From Planctomycetaceae bacterium (lineage in GTDB: Bacteria; Planctomycetota; Planctomycetia; Pirellulales; Thermoguttaceae): 10,373 nt of DNA. The DNA lies in contig JAITAZ010000117.1 of the NCBI GenBank assembly GCA_031283825.1, forward strand, positions 1 to 10,373, in the 5' to 3' direction. Position numbers and translations under genes: made by a program. Numbering within the stretch: position 1 is the first letter of the stretch; every line of letters begins with the position of its first letter. Under the pieces are notes generated by a model. The model saw only the letters and a program-made list of their open reading frames with translations. It was not told where the DNA came from and made no database searches. Positions 1-6,524 of this stretch are shown here, one piece after another.

Positions 1-261
1 AAAATTTCAACAACGTTTTCAAACGTTACATCGGTTATACAAACTGCGTTTAATCCGATAACTAACATCGTTCAAAATGTTGTCAGTAAGATTTCAACTG
101 CGTTTTCAAGTATCGTGTCGATTGTACGAACAGCGTTTAATCCGATTACTAACATTGTTCAAAATATTGTCGGCAAAATTTCAACAACGTTTGCAAGCGT
201 CGCATCGGTTGTACGAACTGCGTTTAATCCGATTACTAATATAGTTCAAAATGTTGTCTGA
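1..261 (+). CDS. Tape measure protein, upstream fragment (5' end outside window), ends at in-frame TGA
   Basis: This is the left-hand part of the tail tape measure gene, running in from beyond the window. It holds three complete 29-codon repeat units starting at 1, 88 and 175, with the consensus KIST(T/A)F...RTAFNPITNIVQNVV. The frame closes at TGA 259-261, where other units have GGA, GGT, AGT or AGC for the last residue (Gly or Ser). A single G-to-T change from GGA explains it. Downstream the same frame and the same repeats continue without another stop to 2838, so this is not a natural protein end. It could be a nonsense mutation in a decaying prophage, a base error in a repeat that is hard to assemble, or a site read through at some rate. 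TMPs line the tail tube and set its length. No start codon for this part is visible. Confidence 0.75.
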   Translation, partial: KISTTFSNVTSVIQTAFNPITNIVQNVVSKISTAFSSIVSIVRTAFNPITNIVQNIVGKISTTFASVASVVRTAFNPITNIVQNVV

Positions 262-870
262 AAAATTTCAACAACGGTTGCAAGTGTCGCATCGGTTATA
301 CGAACTGCGTTTAATCCGATTACTAATATTGTTCAAAATGTTGTCGGAAAAATTTCAACAACGTTTTCAAACGTTACATCGGTTATACGAACTGTATTTA
401 ATCCGATTACTAACATTGTTCAAAACGTTGTCGGTAAAATTTCAACAACGTTTGCAAGCGTCGCGTCGGTTGTTCGAACTGCGTTTAATCCGATAACTAA
501 CATCGTTCAAAATGTTTCAACAACGTTTGCAAGCGTCGCATCGGTTATACGAACTGCGTTTAATCAGATTACTAATATTGTTCAAAATATTGTCGGAAAA
601 ATTTCAACTGCGTTTTCAAGTGTCGCGTCGGTTGTACGAACCGCGTTTAATCCGATAACTAACATCGTTCAAAATGTTGTCAGCAAAATTTCAACAGCGT
701 TTACAAGCGTTGCGTCGGTTGTACGAACTGCGTTTAACCCGATAACTAACATCGTTCAAAATGTTGTCAGTAAAATTTCAACAACGTTTTCAAACGTTAC
801 ATCGGTTATACGAACTGTATTTAATCCGATTACTAACATCGTTCAAAATGTTGTCGGTAAGATTTCAACA
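262..870 (+). other. Tape measure repeats between the TGA and the next start codon
   Basis: The stretch is in frame with both flanking parts of the tape measure gene and contains no stop. It also has no ATG, GTG or TTG in frame, so it cannot be expressed separately by a usual start. It carries repeat units 4 to 10 and the first codons of unit 11. Three lesions cluster here: the conserved Phe6 of unit 4 is Val (GTT at 277-279), 12 bp are missing at the junction of units 6 and 7 (after 516), and Pro19 of unit 7 is Gln (CAG). The 12-bp loss keeps the frame. If the TGA is an error, this segment is simply internal tape measure coding sequence. Confidence 0.7.
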
Positions 871-2838
871 GTGTTTTCAAACGTTGCGTCGGTTGCACGA
901 ACTGTATGGAGTCCAATAATCGGCATCGTTCAAAATGTTGTCAGTAAGATTTCAACTGCGTTTTCAAGTATCGCGTCGATTGTACGGACTGTATGGAGTC
1001 CAATAATCGGCATCGTTCAAAATGTTGTCGGTAAGATTTCAACTGCTTTTTCTGGAGTTGCGTCGGTTGTACGAACTGTATGGAGTCCGATAATTGGCAT
1101 CGTTCAAAATGTTGTCGGAAAAATTTCAACTGCGTTTTCTGGAGTCGCGTCGGTTGTACGAACTGTATGGAGTCCAATAATCGGCGTTGTTCAAAACGTT
1201 GTCGGAAAAATTTCAACTGCGTTTTCAAGTGTCGCGTCGATTGTACGAACTGTATGGAGTCCGATAATCGGCGTTGTTCAAAATGTTGTCGGAAAAATTT
1301 CAACTGCGTTTTCAAGTATCGCGTCGGTTATAAGAGGTGCGTTGAGTCCGATTACTAGTATTGTTCAAAATATTATTGGTAGAATTTTTGTAACGTTTAA
1401 TAATATTCTTTTTCCTGCGACAACAATTTTAAGCGGATTGTCGATTATAATATTAAATTCATTTTCAAATGTTGCGTCGGTTGTGAAATCTACGTTAAGT
1501 CCTTTGATTGGAATCGTTCAAAATATAGTCCGAAATATTCCATTGATCTCCGCAAATATTAGTTCCGTTATACAGACTACATTAACGTCAATGTTTGGAG
1601 TGGTTCAAAATGTTGTTGGTAAAATTTTATCGGCGTTTAACAATGCTGTTGCCGGTATATCGAATTTTTGTAACGTTATTAAAAATTTATTTTCGACTTC
1701 GTTTCTTGATTTGAATACAATCGTGTCTGGTTTTGGAAATACATTTAACAGTATTTTCAGTAATTTTGGCATATCATTGACATGGCTTGGCGACCAATTT
1801 AATCAATTATATTCCGCGATAGCCGAGACCTTTGACGCTATAGTTGCGTCGCTTGGTCGCGGCGATATAGAATCAGCGATTCAGGTAATTTGGGCTTCGA
1901 TAAAATTGATTTGGTTACAAGGCGTTAATTCTCTGGTTACGACTTGGTATTGGCTTGTTGAAACGCTACAAGAGGCATGGGCGGTATGTATTTTCAAAAT
2001 ATCAGAATTACTCGCGTCCGCATGGTTTGGCGTCCAACAATTCTGGACAGAAACAGTTTATACGATGTCAACTTTGTGGATCGGATTTTCCGATACAATA
2101 ATTTCAACTTGGAAAAAAGCGGAACAAGCCATCGCACAAGGTATCGGATATATTATCGCTAAAATGCAGGGACTCGATCCAAATGAAATGTCAAACTTAA
2201 TCAACGACGATTACGAGCAACAAGCCCGTCAACGCGAATCGGACAAGAATCGTCGTTTGGCAGATGTTCAAGAACAACGCGATCAAAAGATTACTTCGCT
2301 TAAATCAGAACGCGAAGGAACGCTTGATGTATTACAACAAGATTTTGCTCATAATTCTAGTATTCGTAATTCGGCTTACGAGTCGAAACTTGCGGCGCAA
2401 GAGCAAGAACTTGCAGCGGCAAAAGCAGCTTACAATGAAGCGATTAATCGTGCAAAAAATCCTGTTGTGTCAGACCCGAACAAACCTGAATCTTTACAGG
2501 AACGTTTAAGAACAAAAGTTGATGATGCCATGCGAGGCTTTAAAGCGAATACTAATCTTGAATCGAAAGTTTCCGTTTCAGGTTCGTTTAGCGCAGCGGC
2601 GTTGCAAAGTATGGGCGCGGGGTCGTCTATTGATCGCGTCGCCAAAGCAACGGAGAAAAGCGAAAAACATCTTGAGAAATTAGTCAATAAAAACGACAAA
2701 CCAACAAAGCAAACGTCGGCTAAAAAAATTGACGATTCCGAAAACGAAAACGGCGATAATATCGTTGTTGCCGAACTCAAGCAGCAAACTCGTTTCTTAC
2801 GCGACATCTCAAGTAATTCGCAATTGAAATTTCAATAA
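871..2838 (+). CDS. Phage tail tape measure protein (C-terminal 655 residues as read from GTG)
   Basis: This is the structural tape measure protein that spans the tail lumen and fixes tail length. GTG 871 is the first possible start after the TGA at 259, but no Shine-Dalgarno precedes it and it lies inside a repeat unit, so the natural start is probably outside the window. In order from 871 the product has 29-residue repeats (residues 1-170), degenerate repeats (to about 270), a hydrophobic Trp-rich helical stretch (about 303-431, including ASAWFGVQQFWTETVYTMST), and a highly charged predicted coiled coil (about 435-530, rich in Q, E, R and K). A polar Lys/Ser-rich tail closes it. The Trp-rich plus coiled-coil end resembles tape measure proteins of planctomycete prophages as I recall them. 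Counting from the left edge, at least 945 codons belong to the gene. At about 0.15 nm per residue this would mean a tail over about 140 nm (inference). Confidence 0.85.
   Translation: MFSNVASVARTVWSPIIGIVQNVVSKISTAFSSIASIVRTVWSPIIGIVQNVVGKISTAFSGVASVVRTVWSPIIGIVQNVVGKISTAFSGVASVVRTVWSPIIGVVQNVVGKISTAFSSVASIVRTVWSPIIGVVQNVVGKISTAFSSIASVIRGALSPITSIVQNIIGRIFVTFNNILFPATTILSGLSIIILNSFSNVASVVKSTLSPLIGIVQNIVRNIPLISANISSVIQTTLTSMFGVVQNVVGKILSAFNNAVAGISNFCNVIKNLFSTSFLDLNTIVSGFGNTFNSIFSNFGISLTWLGDQFNQLYSAIAETFDAIVASLGRGDIESAIQVIWASIKLIWLQGVNSLVTTWYWLVETLQEAWAVCIFKISELLASAWFGVQQFWTETVYTMSTLWIGFSDTIISTWKKAEQAIAQGIGYIIAKMQGLDPNEMSNLINDDYEQQARQRESDKNRRLADVQEQRDQKITSLKSEREGTLDVLQQDFAHNSSIRNSAYESKLAAQEQELAAAKAAYNEAINRAKNPVVSDPNKPESLQERLRTKVDDAMRGFKANTNLESKVSVSGSFSAAALQSMGAGSSIDRVAKATEKSEKHLEKLVNKNDKPTKQTSAKKIDDSENENGDNIVVAELKQQTRFLRDISSNSQLKFQ
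1381..1680 (+). repeat. Degenerate continuation of the 29-residue repeats
   Basis: The same pattern can still be read but has diverged strongly. Recognisable pieces are SFSNVASVVKSTLSPLIGIV followed by QNIV near 1459-1530, ISSVIQTTLTSMFGVVQNVV around 1558-1617, and GKILSAFNNAVAG from about 1618. The sharp boundary between near-identical units and old, diverged ones suggests that the array on the left expanded recently by unequal recombination, while this end is the ancestral part. Confidence 0.7.
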
Positions 2839-4263
2839 TTGGATAATTCTTTTACGTATTCGGGTTGTCGAATTATAAAAACAACGTTCCTGAATGCGGG
2901 GGCGATTCAATTTAATTTTTGTAACGAAAATATGTCAACATCTAAAATAGAAGAGGTACTTGGTTTTAATTCGACGCGAACTAATGATTCGGATTCGCTT
3001 ACTCGTCGATTTTATGTAACGTCCGATTCGCCTGAAACTGCCAATGTTGATTTTCATGATTATGCGAAAAATTTAACTATTCCCGATAATTTTGAACTCG
3101 GCAATATCGAACTCGACGAGGAGAAAAACGCCAACGGATTATATTTTGGAACGATAACATTTGTTTCGCTTAATCCGAAAATTAAAAATCAACTTGACGA
3201 CGATTTGTTTGAACTCTATGGCGAAAAATTATCAACCGGACGCAAAGCGGCGTCGCATGAGCGGCGTTTTCGAATCAAAGCAGACGATACGAAATCCGCT
3301 AAAATTAAGCTCGAAAATTATATTCGTAACAATAATTCTACGTCTGGTCGATTGCATATTAGCGAAATTAGCGTTGACGAATCTTCAAACGGCGACGGCT
3401 TTTTTTCGGGCGTTGTTACTTATAATAATCCGGATCACAAAGGCGACTTTGATAAAATTGACGGTTTAATTCCTGCTTACGGCAGTCGGTGGAGCGAACA
3501 ATACGACAATGGAATTCATACGTCATCGGTTGCGGAAGACGTTTTTGAACTTCGCGGTTATCCTGATTCATTTTCGGCTTTGCAAGCGCTGAAGTCGGCT
3601 TTTCCGAATCCGTATATTAAAGAGATCAATATTGAAGAGGATTCAGGCGGCGCAGATAAAACTTACATCGGACGCATTCGACGCACGGAAGAGTTGCCGG
3701 AACTTGATCTCGAAAATAAACGTTCAATATCGTTTGAGGTTTCCGGTAGTCAAACGAAGATGACGCATTCGTTATTAACTCGTGGTTCGTGGGCTTCGGG
3801 TAATAATTCTCCTCGCGATTATGGCGGCTTGATCGGCGTTACCGATGATGGCGTCGAAGGCGTTGATATCGATACGGCGGTCTCGACGTTTTCTGAAACG
3901 GTATATTTTTATCCTTGGTTCTTAACGTCGTCTTATGTTGCGTTTCTTGCTCGTGCTTATGGTCATGTTAACATGACTCCGTTTCGCGGATTCGATATTG
4001 GCGAAGTTCGTTTTCTTGGCGCGAATGGTTCTTATCGATACGGAGACACGGCAGTCGAGTTGACTTTTAAGTTTGCCGTTTCGCCAAACGCAATGAATAT
4101 TCAAATCGGAGAAATCGTAATTCCATTCAAATACGGATGGGATTATCTTTGGATTCGATGGGCGGATGTTAAACGCAACAACGTTTCGGTCAAGACTCCA
4201 ATTGAGGCGTATGTCGAACAGGTTTATCCCGGATTAAATTTTTACTTGTTAGGAATAGGTTGA
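2839..4263 (+). CDS. Phage tail structural protein with a triplicated domain (planctomycete prophage type)
   Basis: The first gene after the tape measure, where distal-tail or baseplate-hub proteins usually lie, encodes 474 residues. The start is TTG directly after TAA 2836-2838 and in the same frame. ATG 2932 (residue 32) is the alternative, but the residues before it look like normal protein. No Shine-Dalgarno is visible, so coupling to the upstream stop is likely. Three related segments are visible: residues about 56-110 (RRFYVTSDSPETA...IELDE...GLYFGTITF), 141-196 (ERRFRIKADDTKSA...ISVDE...GFFSGVVTY) and 233-283 (EDVFELRGYPDSFSA...INIEED...TYIGRI). The remainder (about 295-474) ends in PFKYGWDYLWIRWADVKRNN and then AYVEQVYPG. 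This matches my memory of a conserved planctomycete prophage tail family of unknown exact role. I saw no transmembrane or signal segment. Confidence 0.72.
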   Translation: MDNSFTYSGCRIIKTTFLNAGAIQFNFCNENMSTSKIEEVLGFNSTRTNDSDSLTRRFYVTSDSPETANVDFHDYAKNLTIPDNFELGNIELDEEKNANGLYFGTITFVSLNPKIKNQLDDDLFELYGEKLSTGRKAASHERRFRIKADDTKSAKIKLENYIRNNNSTSGRLHISEISVDESSNGDGFFSGVVTYNNPDHKGDFDKIDGLIPAYGSRWSEQYDNGIHTSSVAEDVFELRGYPDSFSALQALKSAFPNPYIKEINIEEDSGGADKTYIGRIRRTEELPELDLENKRSISFEVSGSQTKMTHSLLTRGSWASGNNSPRDYGGLIGVTDDGVEGVDIDTAVSTFSETVYFYPWFLTSSYVAFLARAYGHVNMTPFRGFDIGEVRFLGANGSYRYGDTAVELTFKFAVSPNAMNIQIGEIVIPFKYGWDYLWIRWADVKRNNVSVKTPIEAYVEQVYPGLNFYLLGIG

Positions 4264-4264
4264 T

Positions 4265-5089
4265 ATGGGCAAAAACGAATTTCAACATGTCCGTAGCGGA
4301 GAGTCGTTTGCTATCGGAGCTACGACATTTAACGCGATGCTCGACGCGGCACAAGCTCATCGTAATCGTTCAATAAATCTTTCAACACATGGCAACGGTT
4401 TTGATTCGCTTTTCATACATATTGTCAATGAGACGAATAAACCGCTTGTACGATTCGACGTTGTTGGTCTTGAAGAGCCGCTTGAGACAAATAATATCGA
4501 TATTTTTTGTAACAGAATTATTTTCAGAGGCGTCGTTCCGCAGCAGAAACATTCTGGTAAATTCGCGATAATTCAACAAGACGCATCGCCGGATATGATA
4601 GTTCGTGCTTGTGTCTTTGGCGTTACTATTGCAAAGATTCAGATTCCGCAGAATTTTCGTAACGAAAATTATAGATTAAAATATTGCGATATTAAAGTCG
4701 GCGAAACGAGCAAACTTATCTCTGGCGGACAAACTGAAATACTATGGAATAACGCGGTTGTTTCCGGCGAAATCTGCTGGGCAATAATTCGCGTCGGCGG
4801 AGGAGGACGCTCAACAATATTCCCAGTTAAATTGCAACAATGCGGAGGTGAACAAGGAACCGATAAAAAATCAACTTCATGGACATACAATGTCTTCGAC
4901 GCATTAACTGACGAACAATTAGACGAAAATATTTCGCCAACGTCCGAACCGCATCAATGGAGACGTCCGTCTATCGGTGCTTTGACTATTGCTACGTTTG
5001 GCTACGCACATTATCGTAACGATAATAAACTCGTTCTAGGTTGGATTAACGAAGTTCCTTTACTCGCGGCTTGTTCAGATTATGTCTAA
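4265..5089 (+). CDS. Probable phage structural protein, planctomycete prophage type, function unknown
   Basis: ATG 4265 lies 1 nt after the upstream TGA. A purine-rich AGGAATAGG (4251-4259) is a plausible ribosome site. The 274-residue product starts with a helical-looking segment, VRSGESFAIGATTFNAMLDA (residues 9-28), then AQAHRNR. It continues with beta-rich sequence (HIVNETNKPLVRFDVVGLEE) and further strands. A Gly-rich turn VGGGGR precedes a C-terminal domain with WTYNVFDALTDEQLDENISP and RRPSIGALTIATFGYAHY. The opening motif and the strand pattern recall a conserved protein found in planctomycete prophage tail operons. I know no biochemical role for it. Its place between the tail protein at 2839 and the tip-like genes points to a tail or virion component. 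The last 8 bp overlap the next gene. Confidence 0.65.
   Translation: MGKNEFQHVRSGESFAIGATTFNAMLDAAQAHRNRSINLSTHGNGFDSLFIHIVNETNKPLVRFDVVGLEEPLETNNIDIFCNRIIFRGVVPQQKHSGKFAIIQQDASPDMIVRACVFGVTIAKIQIPQNFRNENYRLKYCDIKVGETSKLISGGQTEILWNNAVVSGEICWAIIRVGGGGRSTIFPVKLQQCGGEQGTDKKSTSWTYNVFDALTDEQLDENISPTSEPHQWRRPSIGALTIATFGYAHYRNDNKLVLGWINEVPLLAACSDYV
4652..4670 (+). repeat. Perfect inverted repeat with TAA centre, best copy of a dispersed set
   Basis: AATTTTCG-TAA-CGAAAATT has two perfectly complementary 8-base arms around a 3-base TAA centre, inside the 4265-5089 gene. Related copies on the same strand are at 2915-2931 (ATTTTTG/CGAAAAT, one G-U pair), 4505-4517 (TTTTG/CAGAA, one G-U pair), 5010-5026 (ATTATCG/CGATAAT, perfect), 5452-5470 (one mismatch), 6615-6633 (ATTTTTTG/CGGAAAAT, two G-U pairs) and 7049-7063 (TTTACG/CGTAAA, perfect). 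I saw no comparable copy with a TTA centre. Confidence 0.5.
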
Positions 5090-5453
5090 TATTGGAAAAA
5101 TTGCAGTCAATAAATCCGGTTCTCAAATTGTATTAGCGAATGGTCGCGTTGCGGCGTTTAATCAGAATGGAGTCTGTGCCGACTGTTGCAAGCCGCGTAT
5201 TATTGCGTCATACGTAATGAATAATTCTTTGCCTTGGGATTTGCGACAATATCAAGGCGATAATATCGCGCCGCCAGATTCACGTTGGCGAATCATAGAG
5301 GTTGGTTATAACAATACGTCTCGTACCGGCGTCGTTGATGAGAACGGAAAATTAGTAGGATTACCGGCTCAATTCACACCGGGTTATTCATACAGCACAT
5401 ACAGACTTGAAATCGGATGTCCGCAAACAAACGGCGTTGTCCGATGGTCTTAA
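5082..5453 (+). CDS. Small Cys-containing protein of the tail operon, function unknown
   Basis: The 123-residue ORF starts at ATG 5082, inside the last codons of the previous gene (8-bp overlap in another frame), which is typical of translational coupling. No Shine-Dalgarno is present. Residues 1-30 look like beta strands (GKIAVNKSGSQIVLANGRVA). Cys32, Cys35 and Cys36 form a CxxCC cluster and Cys113 is the only other Cys, so metal binding or a disulfide is possible but unproven. The rest is polar, with Gly/Tyr turns and two Trp (residues 52 and 69, plus one near the C-terminus). I do not recognise a family. The conserved spacing and frame within the operon make it a real gene, probably a small virion or assembly protein. 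Confidence 0.6.
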   Translation: MSNIGKIAVNKSGSQIVLANGRVAAFNQNGVCADCCKPRIIASYVMNNSLPWDLRQYQGDNIAPPDSRWRIIEVGYNNTSRTGVVDENGKLVGLPAQFTPGYSYSTYRLEIGCPQTNGVVRWS

Positions 5454-5470
5454 TTATCGTAACAATAATT
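5452..5470 (+). promoter_or_regulatory. Inverted repeat with TAA centre in the 20-nt gap between two genes
   Basis: The arms AATTATCG and CAATAATT flank TAA (5460-5462). They pair over 8 positions with one C/A mismatch. The element begins at the stop codon of the small gene and ends just before ATG 5474, so in mRNA it could affect initiation at 5474, which has no Shine-Dalgarno. It belongs to a set of similar TAA-centred dyads, the others of which lie inside coding sequence. Confidence 0.35.
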
Positions 5471-5473
5471 TAA

Positions 5474-6523
5474 ATGTTAAATACTCACATGCCTTTTTTA
5501 ACGCGTTCTTTAGACAATGAACGCGTGTTTCTATTTTGTCAGGCGGACGAAAAACATATTTGGAAAATTTTCGTTTCAATAAATGACGATAATCCGATTC
5601 GCATTGATACGGGTTTTTCAGATGAAATAATCGAATGTTCTCCAGCGGCATGGCAGGACGAAACCGGATGGCATCTGTCGTTTATTGCAGGAGGAGAAAT
5701 TTCTAATCCGATTTATCATCTTTATCGAATGGACGGAAAGACGTTTGAGACACTTTCGCGTCCTGTTGCAATTCGTCCGACAAAGACAGGATTCATTTAT
5801 CGCGACCGCATGGTTACCGGCACGATTCAAGACATAATAAATATTCACGAGCCAAGCGGAGACAAAATAATTGAATTGCCAAACGCCTACATTTACAGAG
5901 TAAGCTATCGTGCAGACAACGTAGATTCGCTCATCATAAGCGGACAATGGATAGGAGACGACGAGATTTTTTCAATTGAATACAATCTCAAAACAGACGA
6001 ACAACAACTTATTGAATGCGACGGAAAAATCGCGTACAAACCGACTATTTACGGTAATGAAATTTTATACGCCGACCGCGTTGGAGAATCTTTTGAATCG
6101 CGTCGAATATGTCAAGCGAAACAATCGCATCATAAAAAATGTTGTATTGCCTCGCTGCGTCAATTCGACAATATCGACTTGACATTTAATCAACCAACTA
6201 GATGCCGTTGCAAAAATAAAGCGTCTGAAAATAACGACGATGTTTCGCGTCAATCTTGTATCGAGTGTGTTGAGAAACATGTCGGCGCAGCATTTGTTAT
6301 CGCGTCGGAAATTCACGACGGATACGCCGCGCATCGATTGAGATTGATCGGACATCTGCACGAGGCTGAAGACGAATCGCAAGAGTTTTTAGAATTACAC
6401 AACTTGATTCGGCAAGCCAGAAAAGAATATCAAAAAAATAATGCAATTCCGAATTGGGAATTATTGTCGCAAAAAATCACAGAGATAAATCAATTACAAA
6501 AATCCAATTTCTCAACGCTTTAA
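5474..6523 (+). CDS. Beta-rich (propeller-like) protein with C-terminal Cys/His-rich helical domain
   Basis: The product has 349 residues. ATG 5474 is taken as start; ATG 5489 (Met6) is an alternative, and neither has a Shine-Dalgarno. Residues about 14-210 are strand-turn repeats (for example CSPAAWQDETGWHLSFIAGG, DSLIISGQWIGDDEIFSIEY, YGNEILYADRV), suggesting a partial beta-propeller. Between 213 and 265 Cys residues are dense: Cys213, 223, 224, 244, 246, 262 and 265. The C-terminal part has the order CIECVEKHVGAAF, EIHDGYAAHRLRLIGHLHEA and EDESQE, then a helix-rich end (to 349). This CxxCxxKH...GYxxH...GHLxEAEDE pattern recalls a small domain seen in planctomycete prophage proteins. Zinc binding by the Cys and His residues is an inference. 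The role is unknown; the position suggests a tail-tip or virion-associated part. Confidence 0.62.
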   Translation: MLNTHMPFLTRSLDNERVFLFCQADEKHIWKIFVSINDDNPIRIDTGFSDEIIECSPAAWQDETGWHLSFIAGGEISNPIYHLYRMDGKTFETLSRPVAIRPTKTGFIYRDRMVTGTIQDIINIHEPSGDKIIELPNAYIYRVSYRADNVDSLIISGQWIGDDEIFSIEYNLKTDEQQLIECDGKIAYKPTIYGNEILYADRVGESFESRRICQAKQSHHKKCCIASLRQFDNIDLTFNQPTRCRCKNKASENNDDVSRQSCIECVEKHVGAAFVIASEIHDGYAAHRLRLIGHLHEAEDESQEFLELHNLIRQARKEYQKNNAIPNWELLSQKITEINQLQKSNFSTL

Positions 6524-6524
6524 C

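Larger units (their letters stand above)
1..1380 (+). repeat. Tandem array of sixteen 87-bp (29-codon) units
   Basis: Units begin at 1, 88, 175, 262, 349, 436, 517 (shortened), 598, 685, 772, 859, 946, 1033, 1120, 1207 and 1294. Each encodes a unit beginning KIST and ending IVQNVV(G/S). Units 1-10 carry the core TAFNPITN or TVFNPITN. Units 11-15 carry TVWSPIIG. Unit 16 is intermediate (GALSPITS). Aromatic residues sit at positions 6 (Phe) and 17 (Phe or Trp), so they are spaced alternately by 11 and 18 residues, a hallmark I associate with siphophage tape measure repeats. Units 5 and 10 differ at only about 2 of 87 bases. There are no spacers and the array is coding, so it is not CRISPR. Confidence 0.95.

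Noticed and set aside
259..261. TGA read as Trp (alternative genetic code) or as selenocysteine
   Set aside because: TGA closes the genes at 4263 and 10095, the aligned residue in other units is Gly or Ser rather than Trp, TGG is used freely for Trp, and no SECIS-like stem was apparent after the codon.
251..496. Separate small gene in another frame of the repeat array (81 codons, +)
   Set aside because: Because the unit length is a multiple of three, any frame without a stop in the unit stays open. The tape measure frame explains the sequence; this reading and those at 941-1315 (-) and 1080-1358 (+) are shadows.
1..1380. CRISPR-like regular repeats
   Set aside because: Units are 87 bp with no unique spacers, are head-to-tail, and encode an in-frame protein repeat typical of tape measure proteins.
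3922..4104. Minus-strand ORFs inside the + strand genes (for example 3922-4104, 5618-5947, 6065-6382)
   Set aside because: They have no ribosome sites, lie wholly within well-supported + strand genes, and have compositions typical of antisense shadows.
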